From UBA11524 sp965646445 (GTDB lineage Bacteria > Bacillota > Clostridia > Christensenellales > Aristaeellaceae), in the NCBI GenBank assembly GCA_965646445.1, contig CBFFZW010000023.1:1-52662 (forward strand): a DNA stretch of 52,662 bases. The letters are read 5' to 3'. Below, piece by piece: positions 6,472-15,276 of the stretch. Both the position numbers and the translations under genes were made by a program. Below the pieces are notes generated by a model. That model was not told the DNA's origin, did not search any database, and saw only the letters and a list, made by a program, of their open reading frames with translations. How positions within the stretch are numbered: the stretch's first letter is position 1; the number at the start of each line of letters is the position of its first letter.

Positions 6472-8511
6472 TCATATGTGGGTCACGACGCCGCGGTCAT
6501 TTTGGTATTCGTCCGACATTTCTTTCAGCCAGTCGCGCACCGTTCTGTCCGTCATATCCAGGTAGGACGCGATTGCGGAAACCGTGACCGGTGTGTCGGG
6601 ATCGAACGAACAGGCTGCGTATGCCATGCGGATGCGTTCAGCACGCTCATCGCGGCTGCAGTTTTTCCCACCCCGAATCTTTGCGGCAACGCTGCCCTTG
6701 GCAGGAGCCTGTGTCAGCTCCTCGGGCCTTGCTAGCGTGTGAATCGGATAGTCGAACCAGAAGTCCACCGGGATGATGTTGGGGAACTCGCGCAGGCTGC
6801 TCTCCAATCGCCATGCTGTGCGCCCGAAGGCCTCAGCCTCGTACTTCATGTCGCCGTCCAGCTGAAGCTCGATCATGTCCAGCTGCGCATCGGGATCACG
6901 GGCAAACACACCGGAGCCGGACGCACGGTCCTTGGCATCCTTGTTGCCCTGATCGCCCTTGGAGTGGTGATGGCAGTAGATGGCGGCACACCCGGTTTCG
7001 GCACAGATTTTGTCGAACTGATTGCAGAACAGCGCCATGTCGGAAGCCTTGTTTTCATCGCCGGTGATGACCTTGTAGATAGGGTCGATGATGATGGCGT
7101 CAAAGTGCTGATCGCGCACACGGCGCACGAGCTTGGGCACCAGCTTGTCCAGCGGCACAGCCTTGCCGCGCAGGTTCCACAGCACGATGTTTGCGGCGTT
7201 GGGCTTCTGAATGTGCAGGGCTTCGTAGATTTTTGCAAAGCGGTTGATGCAGCTGGCGCGGTCGATTTCCAGATTCACATACAGCACGCGGCCCTTCTTG
7301 CAGGGAAAGCCCAGCCATTTGCGGCCCTCGGCAATCGCAATCGCCAGCTCCATGAGCAGAAACGACTTGCCCGCCTTCGAGGAGCCGGAGATGAGCATCT
7401 TGTGCCCGCAGCGGAGTATGCCGCGGATCAGCTCCTCCGGCAGCTCCGGCTGGTGTGCCAGCAGCGCTGACATGTCCTCCAGCGGCGGCAGGTCATCCTC
7501 AAGCCCCTCAACGAAATCCATCCAGTCCTGCCACGACCGTCTCCCAATGTTGACAGCCAGCAGCTTCTGGCGATTTCCGTTCCTGTCTACCCCGGGCATC
7601 CGGGACAGCCGGGACGGGTTCTTGTTCGCCTGATCGACAATCAGACCGTGTCCAATGAGGAACGAGTACAGGTACAGCACGCGCTTGCGGTACTCCGACT
7701 CGTCCGGAGCGTCGATGTGAACGATGGCATGCACAGACTTGCCGCCGCTGGACACCAGACAGGCAATCGGCAGCTCCAGCCGCTGATAGGCCGCAAGCTG
7801 ATCCTGAATCGGGATCACATCGGATTCCACCAGCGCATATCGGAAGGCGGTGACATTCCTGTCGGACGCACCGGTGCCGTCCAGCGGGTTAAAGCGAATC
7901 CAGCCGCCCACCTGGGGCTTCCAATCGCCAATGGTCGCACCGAGGTCATCCGGGTACTTGGCCAGAGAGGTCAGCAGCTCACCGGCTGTGCGGTTGAACA
8001 CGCCGCGCAGCGGTTCCCATTCGCCGTCCTCGTTCTGGCGCACCTCGCCGGTGACATAGCCCACATATTCCTCGGGCCTGAACAGCGTCGAGATGTACTT
8101 CGCCAGCTCAGCGGTCGGCTTCATGTCCGGCAGGAGATTGTCGAACGGAACGGAAATACCCGGCGTTCCGTCATGGGCATGGCCTGCCGAAACGGAAATG
8201 TCCGGCGTTCCGTCATAGGAAAGCTCATCGTTCCAGTCCATGATGCCGTTTCCCTCGAAGGGCTTCCAGCCGCGCTGCTTTGCCATCTGTACGATGGTCG
8301 CGCCGGTCACCGGCGTGCCGCTGCCATGAAAGGTGTTCCACTTGCGGGCACACTCGCCGGGATGATAGCGCTGATCGTTGCGGCTCCACTCATCCCAGAC
8401 AGAGCAGGCATAGCCCTCATGCTTGAGCGCCATGCCCACGTTCATCCATTCCGCGTAGGACAGATCACGTACATCGACTGCGGACAGTGCAGAAATCAAG
8501 AGATTATCCAT
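6472..8511 (-). CDS. Primase-helicase: PriCT-2, AEP-like and RepA-type ATPase domains
   Basis: A 679-residue replication protein. Residues about 1-80 look like PriCT-2 (the segment with WMNVGMALKHEG and the GATIVQMAKQRGW end). About 115-320 contain an archaeo-eukaryotic primase-like region with an acidic ESD triad segment and SSGGKSVHAIVHID. From about 360 there is a RecA-fold, RepA-like ATPase with Walker A SGSSKAGKS and Walker B DAIIIDPIYK. The C terminus is a winged helix (TVSAIASYLDMTDRTVRDW). Such fusions synthesise primers and unwind DNA at phage or plasmid origins. Two short imperfect repeats (DGTPDISV and DGTPGISV) lie near residue 105. AAGGAGGAG precedes the ATG. Confidence 0.82.
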   Translation of the reverse strand: MDNLLISALSAVDVRDLSYAEWMNVGMALKHEGYACSVWDEWSRNDQRYHPGECARKWNTFHGSGTPVTGATIVQMAKQRGWKPFEGNGIMDWNDELSYDGTPDISVSAGHAHDGTPGISVPFDNLLPDMKPTAELAKYISTLFRPEEYVGYVTGEVRQNEDGEWEPLRGVFNRTAGELLTSLAKYPDDLGATIGDWKPQVGGWIRFNPLDGTGASDRNVTAFRYALVESDVIPIQDQLAAYQRLELPIACLVSSGGKSVHAIVHIDAPDESEYRKRVLYLYSFLIGHGLIVDQANKNPSRLSRMPGVDRNGNRQKLLAVNIGRRSWQDWMDFVEGLEDDLPPLEDMSALLAHQPELPEELIRGILRCGHKMLISGSSKAGKSFLLMELAIAIAEGRKWLGFPCKKGRVLYVNLEIDRASCINRFAKIYEALHIQKPNAANIVLWNLRGKAVPLDKLVPKLVRRVRDQHFDAIIIDPIYKVITGDENKASDMALFCNQFDKICAETGCAAIYCHHHSKGDQGNKDAKDRASGSGVFARDPDAQLDMIELQLDGDMKYEAEAFGRTAWRLESSLREFPNIIPVDFWFDYPIHTLARPEELTQAPAKGSVAAKIRGGKNCSRDERAERIRMAYAACSFDPDTPVTVSAIASYLDMTDRTVRDWLKEMSDEYQNDRGVVTHI

Positions 8512-8523
8512 GGGTTCTCCTCC

Positions 8524-10107
8524 TTACGATGGAACATAGGTCGCCGGGTTGAAGCCATACGGCAGTTTCCAGTTCAGTGCCGCAAGCCGGGAAATAACCT
8601 TGCTGGCGGCATCAAAGGACCATGTGCCCACAAACCGGAAGCCGTAACGCTCCAGCAGACGGATCTGCTTGGGTGTGCTCAGGCCCTCCTTCTGGCGGTT
8701 CATCAGGCGGTCGATCAGCATGCTGGCCTTGCCCATGTTCTCAATGCTTCCGGCGTCGATGCCGCGCTTCTCCAGAAAGTCCAGCTGCTTCTGGGAGGGC
8801 GGGGCCATCTCCCACGCAAAGGTCGGTGTGTAATCAGCCAGGTCCTCGGCGGCGATGGACATGGCGAACTGCAGCGGATCGACAAGCCTGCGCCTGCGGC
8901 TGCGCATCTCGGCAAGCTGCCGGGCCAGGGACTGTTCGCGCTCCAGAATCGTGTCGCGCTCCGCCTGATCCTCGGCTTCCATCAGGTCAACAGCGCCTGT
9001 CGCGTCCTCCACCATGCGGTCTACGCGCTCTGTCTCGCTTTCGTCCCTGCACACCAGGCAGGAGGGACGGCAAAGGTCAAGGCGTTCCGTCTGCCACAGG
9101 AAATCCAGCACCAGCAGGTATTCCTTGCCGGGACTCAGGCGCAGGCCGCGACCGATGATCTGCTGGTACAGGCTGCGCACCTTGGTGGGCCGCAGGTTGA
9201 TGATGCAGTCCACGGAGGGGCAGTCCCATCCCTCGGTCAGCAGCATGCTGTTCGTGAGGACGTCGTACCTGCCGCGGTCGAAGTCCTCCAGAAGCTGTGC
9301 GCGGTCAGGGCTTTCGCCGTTGACCTCTGCGGCGCGGAAGCCGCGGTCCCGCAGCATGGCACAGAACTTCCGGGAGGTGCTGACCAGCGGGAGAAACACG
9401 ACCGTCTTGCGGCCCCGGCAGTATTCCAGCATTTCATCCGCAATCTGCGCGAGGTACGGCTCCAGTGCGCTGCCGATGTCATCCGCTCTGTAATCGCCCT
9501 CGGACACACCTACGCCGGAAATGTCAAGCCCCAGCGGAATCATCTGCGCCTTGATCGGGCAGAGATACCCGTCCTTGATGGCCTGACGCATGGTGTACTC
9601 ATAGGCCAGACTGTCAAAATACTGACCCATCTGTTTCTTCAGCAGCTTGTCCGGCGTGGCGGTCACGCCCAGGACATTTGCGTCCGGGAAATGTGCCAGC
9701 ACATGCTGATAGCTGTCCGCCAGACAGTGATGCGCCTCATCCACAAGGATTGTGGAGAAATAGTCCTGCGGGAACCGGGACAGTCGGCGCTCCCGGCACA
9801 GGGACTGCACCGAGCCGACCGTCACGGGGAACATGCTGCCCAGGCTGCTGCTTTCGGCTTTCTCGATGGCGCTTTCGAGGCCGGTGACCATGCGGAGCTT
9901 GTCCGCGGCCTGTGTCAGCAGCTCACCGCGGTGCGCCATGATGAGGACTCTGCCGCCCTCACGCACGGCCCCCTCGGCAACCTTGGACATCACGACCGTC
10001 TTGCCACCGCCGGTGGGGAGAACAAGCAGTGTGCGCTGCTTGCCCTCTGCCCACTCGCGGCGAATGGCAGTCACGGCTTCACTTTGGTAAGGCCGGAGCT
10101 GCATCAT
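8524..10107 (-). CDS. Superfamily 2 DNA helicase (DEAH box)
   Basis: A 527-residue SF2 helicase. Walker A is LPTGGGKTVV near residue 32, the DEAH box is VDEAHH near 120, and the second RecA lobe carries QIIGRGLRLSPG near 320. The C-terminal 200 residues are helical and end with a short Phe/Tyr-rich tail. Phage enzymes of this class remodel forks and recombination intermediates. The start at 10107 (or the adjacent ATG at 10104) follows GGAGG, and the DUF669-type gene ends just upstream, so the genes are tightly packed. Confidence 0.88.
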   Translation of the reverse strand: MMQLRPYQSEAVTAIRREWAEGKQRTLLVLPTGGGKTVVMSKVAEGAVREGGRVLIMAHRGELLTQAADKLRMVTGLESAIEKAESSSLGSMFPVTVGSVQSLCRERRLSRFPQDYFSTILVDEAHHCLADSYQHVLAHFPDANVLGVTATPDKLLKKQMGQYFDSLAYEYTMRQAIKDGYLCPIKAQMIPLGLDISGVGVSEGDYRADDIGSALEPYLAQIADEMLEYCRGRKTVVFLPLVSTSRKFCAMLRDRGFRAAEVNGESPDRAQLLEDFDRGRYDVLTNSMLLTEGWDCPSVDCIINLRPTKVRSLYQQIIGRGLRLSPGKEYLLVLDFLWQTERLDLCRPSCLVCRDESETERVDRMVEDATGAVDLMEAEDQAERDTILEREQSLARQLAEMRSRRRRLVDPLQFAMSIAAEDLADYTPTFAWEMAPPSQKQLDFLEKRGIDAGSIENMGKASMLIDRLMNRQKEGLSTPKQIRLLERYGFRFVGTWSFDAASKVISRLAALNWKLPYGFNPATYVPS

Positions 10108-10109
10108 GA

Positions 10110-10658
10110 TCAGAAGCCTCCGTTCTTCCAGCCCATCTGCTGCTGAGCATACTGGGGCTGGGACGGTATCTGCTGCGCGGTGCCGTTCATCACGGCCTGT
10201 TCGGCGTCACGCACCCAATCCTGCTGCATGGCCTGCGGATCGAAATCATAGTAGCGGTCCACGGAGTTGGTGGTGTGCTCGGAGCCGTTGCTGGTATAGG
10301 TGCGGGGCTTGAAGTGTGCGCGACCGCGGGAACCCAGCACCTTGCTCCAGTCCATGACCACGCGCTCGCCAGACTTCTTCTGACCGATGGCGCGGAAGAA
10401 GGCCGCCAGCTTCCATTCGAGGGTGCGGTACAGAATCAGGTCCTCCTTGCAGCTGGCGGTCTGGCCGCCGGGCAGGTCAATGGTCAGCGTCAGGCTGGCC
10501 TTGTTGCAGGCGGGAATCTTCGCACTGCCGGGATAGCGGCCACGCTCGAAGCCGGTCACGGTGAAGGTGTAGTCTCCCTCGTCCAGAACGATAAACTGCT
10601 GACCGTCGGACTCAATGGCGGAGTCCCAGTCCATCAGGTTGGCATCATAGTTGCTCAT
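10110..10658 (-). CDS. DUF669-family phage protein
   Basis: A 182-residue protein matching the DUF669 pattern: start MSNYDANLMDWDSA, then LDEGDYTFTVTGFERGRYPGS, and a Gln/Gly-rich, aromatic C-terminal tail (YAQQQMGWKNGGF). DUF669 proteins sit next to phage RecA-fold ATPases and helicases and may bind single-stranded DNA; the Gln/Gly-rich tail ending in an aromatic residue resembles SSB-type tails. GGAGGTAA precedes the start. The flanking order (ATPase, DUF669, helicase) agrees with this assignment. Confidence 0.75.
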   Translation of the reverse strand: MSNYDANLMDWDSAIESDGQQFIVLDEGDYTFTVTGFERGRYPGSAKIPACNKASLTLTIDLPGGQTASCKEDLILYRTLEWKLAAFFRAIGQKKSGERVVMDWSKVLGSRGRAHFKPRTYTSNGSEHTTNSVDRYYDFDPQAMQQDWVRDAEQAVMNGTAQQIPSQPQYAQQQMGWKNGGF

Positions 10659-10672
10659 TGTGCTTTACCTCC

Positions 10673-11623
10673 TCAAAACGGCGTGTACTCAGGGCTGCTG
10701 CGGATCACGTCCACGATCTTCTCCCAGTGCGGGAACAGCCACTGACGGAAGAAATCCGGATGATACTGTGCGGGAGAAACCTCCTCGGGATAGTGGCCCT
10801 TCTGGGCGACCACCTGACGGATCTGTGCCTCGGTTACCGCGTCCCGCTCCATGCGCTCTGCCAGCTCGGCAAGGAAATCCGGCTGTGCGGGCGGTGCCGG
10901 GACGGGAGGTTGACCTGTGAACAGGTGCGCGATGTGGCTGTAATCCAGGTCCATCTCATCCGGCAGGCCGAAGCGGTTCTTGGCATCCCAGCAGGGATGA
11001 TGCGTGGCATACATGACGCGCTTGCCGCCGCTGGCCTTCTTGCTGCCGCTCTCGGTGCCGGACACAAAGGTCTTGTAGCTGACGAACAGCAGCAGGTCCG
11101 GCCACTCGGCCAGCAGGGGCGCACACTGCCGGGAGAGCTTGAGTTCCCAGTGATCGAAGGCACCCATTTCCTCGGGCAGCTCCTGCTTGCGCACACGGGC
11201 ATGGGCCACGATGACCACATTGCGGCCCGAGGCAAGCACGTTTTCGCAGGCGCGGAGCATCCGGGCAAACTCCTCAGCGAGGTAGGTGTAGCCCTTGCCG
11301 AAGCCGAAGGATTCCAGACCGATCTGCTTGTACTTCTCGCAGATGTGCTTGATGGCCATCTGCTCAGCCCAGTCAGCGGTATCAATGACCAGCGTGGAGC
11401 AGCAGGTGGTGTCCCGCGCCACCTCCTCGATGGTGTTCAGCAGGCCCTCCCAGCCGGTGAACTGGTCGATGCGGTTAACATCGAGGTAGGTCGTGCCGCC
11501 CTCGGTGTCCAGAAACAGCGGGTTGGGCGTGTGCGCCGCCAGCGTGCTCTTGCCGGTGCCCTCAAGGCCGTAGATCACGGCCTTGACCGGCTTGTTCAGG
11601 CGTCCGCTCTTGATTGGAAGCAT
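10673..11623 (-). CDS. Phage RecA-fold nucleotide-binding protein (AAA_24 type)
   Basis: A 316-residue P-loop protein. Walker A is YGLEGTGKST near residue 20, and a Walker-B-like STLVIDTADW lies near residue 100. The C-terminal third (HPCWDAKNRFGLPDEMDL onward) is characteristic of phage nucleotide-binding proteins of the Sak4/AAA_24 group, which act as single-strand annealing or recombination ATPases. It is followed by the DUF669 gene, its usual partner. AAGGAGGG precedes the start at 11623. Confidence 0.8.
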   Translation of the reverse strand: MLPIKSGRLNKPVKAVIYGLEGTGKSTLAAHTPNPLFLDTEGGTTYLDVNRIDQFTGWEGLLNTIEEVARDTTCCSTLVIDTADWAEQMAIKHICEKYKQIGLESFGFGKGYTYLAEEFARMLRACENVLASGRNVVIVAHARVRKQELPEEMGAFDHWELKLSRQCAPLLAEWPDLLLFVSYKTFVSGTESGSKKASGGKRVMYATHHPCWDAKNRFGLPDEMDLDYSHIAHLFTGQPPVPAPPAQPDFLAELAERMERDAVTEAQIRQVVAQKGHYPEEVSPAQYHPDFFRQWLFPHWEKIVDVIRSSPEYTPF

Positions 11624-11634
11624 GGGAACCCTCC

Positions 11635-12168
11635 TTACTCGTCATCGTCCAGCTCATCGAAGTCCTCCGCGGCACAGACGGGCTTTCCGTCATAGACGGG
11701 ATCATCGAAGTCCAGCTGCACTTCGTTTTCCGGGCACAGCAAGCCGCTGCGGCGAATCTGGTCCATGAAGTACGCATACACCGCCGGGCTTTCGATGCCG
11801 ATGGTGGAGTCGAGGCTGTTGCTCATGGCCATGTTCGCGCTGCCCAGCCACACCTTGCCGGAGGAGGCCAGCGTCATCTTCGCGTGGACACGCGGGTCAA
11901 GGAAGATGCGCAGCTCGGGGTACGCCTGCTTCAGCTCCAGCGCCTGATCGGCATACCGGCTGTTGGCAATGATCGTCACGTTCTGCGGGCAGATGCCGAG
12001 GCCGTTGGGCCGGAAGCAGGCATGGGTTGGCAGGGCGAAGGACACGACCGTCACCTTGTCGTTGGCGCGAATCACGCTGGCGAGGTTCTTCGCCGTGGAG
12101 AAGCCGAAGTTGAAGGCCTTTACCTCGGCACGGATGTTCATGCCGAAATCGTCTACAGGAAAGCTCAT
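11635..12168 (-). CDS. Phospholipase D-like protein with an altered HKD motif
   Basis: A 177-residue single-motif PLD-like protein. The motif reads VHAKMTLASSGKVWLGSANMA: the His-x-Lys and the GSANM end are kept, but the expected aspartate four residues after the lysine is not there (Ser instead). Family members are nucleases or phosphodiesterases that dimerise to bring two HKD motifs together, so catalysis here is uncertain. The acidic C terminus ends DELDDDE. The ATG at 12168 follows GGAGGAAG; the longer reading overlaps the Gp157-like gene. It lies between the Gp157-like and ATPase genes of the recombination module. Confidence 0.65.
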   Translation of the reverse strand: MSFPVDDFGMNIRAEVKAFNFGFSTAKNLASVIRANDKVTVVSFALPTHACFRPNGLGICPQNVTIIANSRYADQALELKQAYPELRIFLDPRVHAKMTLASSGKVWLGSANMAMSNSLDSTIGIESPAVYAYFMDQIRRSGLLCPENEVQLDFDDPVYDGKPVCAAEDFDELDDDE

Positions 12169-12185
12169 GTGTTTCTTCCTCCATT

Positions 12186-12701
12186 TCATTTCAGGGAGCA
12201 CGACTGGCCGGTGACCAGCGCGATGCCCGGTATCGTGCTGCCGTCGGAAAGCAGGCGGCGCACAGCGGTTTTGTCAACCTCGGGTTCCTTGACGCGGATG
12301 CAGTCGCGGTACTTGTGCCTGCGAAGCCAGCTGATGGCCTTCGCGGCATCGGACACCTCCACCCGGCTGGTCACCCGGTAGCGGAGGGTGGCAATGCCGA
12401 GGTCCGTTTTCTGGCCATTGCACTCGCGGTCCAGCACCTCGATGAGCCGCTCCTCGCGGTGTTCGCAGATCCGGCGGCGCTTGGCGAGGCGTTCCTCCTC
12501 AGCCTTCAGGGCTGCGGCCTCGGCACGGGTGTCCAGCACCACCTTGGCCAGGTACTCCAGAATCCGGGAGCGCTCCATGTCCAGCGCGTTCAGCTGCTGG
12601 AGGATGTCTTCGGAGCTGGTGAGGATTTCGCCGGTCTCCTCATCGACCTCGAGCTGCTGCATCAGCAGAGCAATCTCCGTGTTGATCTCATACAGGTGCA
12701 T
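12186..12701 (-). CDS. Siphovirus Gp157-like protein
   Basis: A 171-residue protein with the Gp157 layout: an N-terminal MHLYEINTEIALLM segment with DEETGEI, a long charged coiled coil (about 60-105), and a C-terminal globular part (LRYRVTSRVEV, AISWLRRHKY, KTAVRRLLSDG). Gp157 family proteins lie in phage replication operons and have been linked to resistance against host restriction or nuclease functions, although the mechanism is not settled. Its first bases overlap the end of the preceding small gene by 14 bases. Confidence 0.8.
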   Translation of the reverse strand: MHLYEINTEIALLMQQLEVDEETGEILTSSEDILQQLNALDMERSRILEYLAKVVLDTRAEAAALKAEEERLAKRRRICEHREERLIEVLDRECNGQKTDLGIATLRYRVTSRVEVSDAAKAISWLRRHKYRDCIRVKEPEVDKTAVRRLLSDGSTIPGIALVTGQSCSLK

Positions 12702-12912
12702 CTTCTTTCACCTCCGGGGGAACCTCGTGAATCTCCACCTCGCCGACGGTCTTGCCGGGGGTGAGCACCAGCACCTCGCAGAAATCGCCGAACAGCCATT
12801 TCAGCAGCCGCTTCGGGAGCCGTGCCGTTCCGCTGCGCAGCACTGGCTGCTTGCGACCGTGTTCATCGCACACATTAATGCGGACACGGTGCTTCAGGGT
12901 CATCTGGGTCAT
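12688..12912 (-). CDS. Small hypothetical protein of the replication operon
   Basis: A 74-residue protein with two beta-rich halves (KHRVRINVCDEHG and EVLVLTPGKTVGEVEIHEV). The central LPKRLLKWLFGDF segment is reminiscent of the strand-helix swap of AbrB/SpoVT-type DNA-binding proteins, but the match is too weak to claim. AGAGGAGGTCAG precedes the start at 12912. It is the second gene of the minus-strand operon, after the sigma-like protein. Confidence 0.5.
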   Translation of the reverse strand: MTQMTLKHRVRINVCDEHGRKQPVLRSGTARLPKRLLKWLFGDFCEVLVLTPGKTVGEVEIHEVPPEVKEDAPV

Positions 12913-12971
12913 CTTCTGACCTCCTCTCTGCCGGGCGTGACTGCCCTTGGCGCAATACGGAGATTTGCAGG

Positions 12972-13388
12972 TCAGTTTGAGGGGGTGTCCGCATAGAACT
13001 TTTTTAGCTTTTTGCGGGCAGCCTCGATGGACTCGTGGACCGATTTCTGATTCGTGCCCTCACGCCGGGCAATTTCATGAGTGGACAGGCCCGCGGCGTA
13101 CATGAGGAAGCGGCTGCGCTGCACCTCGGTCAGCAGGGCGAGCGCCTGCGCGTACCGGGCATTGCTTTCGGCCTCGGCTTCGGAAGCGGTAAGGATGCTC
13201 TCCGGGGTATCCGGATCGGCGTACTTCTCGCCTTCAAAGTCGATGGCGTCGTAGCTGTAGTGGTGGTAGCGGCACTTGCGGGCAAGGTTGTCCTCCTTGC
13301 GGTAGCTTTCGGTCAGGGTGACAGCGATCTCTTCGCTGGTTTCGATCTCGATGGTGGTGGTGTCGGAATTGCGGTAGGTAACCTTCAT
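12972..13388 (-). CDS. Sigma-70 region-4-like regulator
   Basis: A 138-residue protein, the first of the minus-strand operon. The N-terminal part (1-75) is charged and contains KCRYHHYSYDAIDFEG. The C-terminal part (about 85-132) is a sigma region-4-type helix-turn-helix, with LLTEVQRSRFLMYAAGLSTHEIARREG followed by a recognition helix ending in KKLKKFY. Similar proteins open replication modules of Clostridia prophages and ICEs. It may act on the operon itself or on the unusual plus-strand promoter-like elements; that link is inference. A weak ribosome binding site (AAGGAGAGC) precedes it. Confidence 0.7.
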   Translation of the reverse strand: MKVTYRNSDTTTIEIETSEEIAVTLTESYRKEDNLARKCRYHHYSYDAIDFEGEKYADPDTPESILTASEAEAESNARYAQALALLTEVQRSRFLMYAAGLSTHEIARREGTNQKSVHESIEAARKKLKKFYADTPSN

Positions 13389-13773
13389 TTTTCAAGCTCT
13401 CCTTGCATTTTTTTCTGTCGGAGAGCCGAAAAAGGGCGCATTGAATACAGCTGCAGCCATTACGAATCTCTCCGTTTCTGGTCTTGCAGCGACTTCACAG
13501 TATCGTCGCGTGGGAGCATCATCCGGCTTGGTCTGTGAAATGTCCTGGCCAACGGACACCGAGACGGGTGATGCAGGTTGATGATTCAGCAGTGTGTTCC
13601 CAGCAATCTATAAAGGACGGGCTGTGTGCCTGTTCCGTAGTGGAATTCCTTTTCTGCAGGCAACGAACGTCTGTCAGAAATTAGGGAAGTGGGATTTGGA
13701 AATTAGTTCTGCTCATCAACGCACTTGGAACATGTCACCGGCTATGAGTAAGTCCTTTTCACAGACAATATAT
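13389..13773. other. Gap between phage-type operon and ABC-3C operon
   Basis: No gene is supported here. The stretch holds the 5' flank of the minus-strand operon, where no good promoter boxes can be assigned, and a transition from GC-rich to AT-richer sequence. It is a plausible junction between modules, but I see no direct repeats or insertion ends. Confidence 0.5.
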
Positions 13774-13802
13774 TTGACATTTGGTCCTGCGCGTGATATA
13801 TT
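13774..13802 (+). promoter_or_regulatory. Sigma-A-type promoter of the ABC-3C operon
   Basis: TTGACA at 13774-13779, a 17-base spacer and TATATT at 13797-13802. It is the only good promoter in the gap and leaves an untranslated leader of about 115 bases before the first gene at 13926, which could carry further control. Confidence 0.8.
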
Positions 13803-13925
13803 TAAACTGCTACGCAGAAGCCGGATGACGAAAATAATTGTAAAAAACAGCCCGTTTCATCTGGTGGTAGTTTGGTACAGCGTGGTACACGTTGGGACAA
13901 ATCTCCGGGAAAGGAACGCGCTTTT

Positions 13926-15062
13926 ATGGATTTTCAGACACTGTTTCCAGTTCTACGAAATCGCCTTTCAGATGGACTTGATGTACCGCAGTACATCAGA
14001 GATTTGTTCGCGCAGATTACTGAGGTCAGTGAAGCTGAATGGGGAACCCCGAAAGACCCATCTTCGAGAATAACAAAAGAGACCACGCTTCGCTCATATG
14101 CGAAACGCGGCCTCACTGCAAAATTTGCTCAATCGATTGTGTATAGACTGACTCCGGATAATCTTTCTGACCGGATCAATGAACGACCATTAGCCACAAG
14201 ACAGCTTCTTGCGGCTGACCTTGTTTCTTATGCTCCACAGGTCAATGCTGATAACGTTGGGAATGTAGTCGCAGATACAATGGTCGATATCATCCGGCGC
14301 AGCGCTGGATGTGTTCCGCTGGAAGAGCTGGAAGCAGAAAAACAGCGTGAATTGTTTGCCGATTTGAAATCGAAGTTTGGAGATTTCTTGTACGAGGAAT
14401 GCGATGGGTATTGTCCTTTCCCCGGATGTGGCAAAAGGCTCTCAGTATCCACAGGTTCACAGATTACTCGCGTTTTCGATGTGAGCTTGGTTGATAAAAA
14501 GAAAAAGGCTACCGTCACTAATCTGGTCGCACTCTGTCCGATGTGTCATGCAACCTATCAAATGGATAACAGTCCCGCCAAGACCAAAGAGTTAGCAAGT
14601 GTCAAGGCATTACTGTCTGCCCATGAAGAAAGCACCCGGCTTCTCGATAGCATTACTCTTGAGCGTGGTATTGTTGGTGTGGTGAAAAAGATAGCCGATC
14701 TGAAAGAGAAGGATCTTTTTGATGCCGAGCTTGATCCAAAGGATTTGACGCAAAAAGTGAATCCTGCAGAGAATTTTCATTTGTACAATACCGTAAAAAA
14801 CAATGTAACCACGTACTTCCGGAGAATCCGGGAAATCATGACCAATCTTGATAAGCGTGGCGTAATTGATTACGATGAAGTTCAGGATCAGATGCATGCC
14901 ATGTTCAAGCGCCTGAAAAAAGCGAACAAATCAAAAATGGAAATCTTTCAGGAGATTTCTGCAAAAGTACACCGTACCAGTTTACAGGATGAAATGTTCT
15001 GTCGAATCGTCGTTTGCTACTTCATCCAGAGTTGTGAGGTATTCGATGCAACTGCCGAATAA
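13926..15062 (+). CDS. ABC-3C system effector with HNH nuclease domain
   Basis: A 378-residue protein encoded first in a three-gene ABC-type conflict operon. Residues 1-150 are helical. An HNH-like zinc module follows with C159, C163 and C168 (CDGYCPFPGC) and C204-x2-C207-H208 (CPMCH). The C-terminal 170 residues (HLYNTVKNNVTTYF to IVVCYFIQSCEVFDA) fit the C-terminal domain that tethers ABC-3C effectors. In this class, described in surveys of ABC ATPases in biological conflict, the ATPase senses a threat and the effector, here a presumed nuclease, acts. The ATG at 13926 follows GGAAAGGAA; the ORF continues upstream without a ribosome binding site. Confidence 0.8.
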   Translation: MDFQTLFPVLRNRLSDGLDVPQYIRDLFAQITEVSEAEWGTPKDPSSRITKETTLRSYAKRGLTAKFAQSIVYRLTPDNLSDRINERPLATRQLLAADLVSYAPQVNADNVGNVVADTMVDIIRRSAGCVPLEELEAEKQRELFADLKSKFGDFLYEECDGYCPFPGCGKRLSVSTGSQITRVFDVSLVDKKKKATVTNLVALCPMCHATYQMDNSPAKTKELASVKALLSAHEESTRLLDSITLERGIVGVVKKIADLKEKDLFDAELDPKDLTQKVNPAENFHLYNTVKNNVTTYFRRIREIMTNLDKRGVIDYDEVQDQMHAMFKRLKKANKSKMEIFQEISAKVHRTSLQDEMFCRIVVCYFIQSCEVFDATAE

Positions 15063-15276
15063 GTTGTATTCATATAAAGACAGTACGTTGGCGCTAATCC
15101 CGCTAGTACTGAAAGAACTGGTGAATGGCCCCGTTTCTGCTACGATGTTGTTCCAGAGGGTCCGCCCATTCCTTGGTGAAGCCACTGACTTTTTATCTGT
15201 GATGGATTGTCTGTACGCACTTCGGGCTGTAGACATTAATGATGAAGGTGAGGTGTTCATGTGCTTATCGAATTGA
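15046..15276 (+). CDS. ABC-3C system middle component
   Basis: A 76-residue protein beginning MQLPNKLYSYKDSTLALIPLVLKELVNGPVS, the pattern of the small middle component that links effector and ATPase in ABC-3C systems. It is predicted to be a compact winged-helix-like domain. It overlaps the effector gene by 17 bases and the ATPase gene by 16 bases, so the three are translationally coupled. The ATG at 15046 is chosen over the 14989 alternative because homologous proteins start at the MQLPNKL segment. Confidence 0.78.
   Translation: MQLPNKLYSYKDSTLALIPLVLKELVNGPVSATMLFQRVRPFLGEATDFLSVMDCLYALRAVDINDEGEVFMCLSN

Noticed and set aside
7648..10146. 832-codon open frame on the plus strand
   Set aside because: It is antisense to the primase-helicase and SF2 helicase genes, whose Walker and DEAH motifs are unambiguous; a GC-rich shadow frame.
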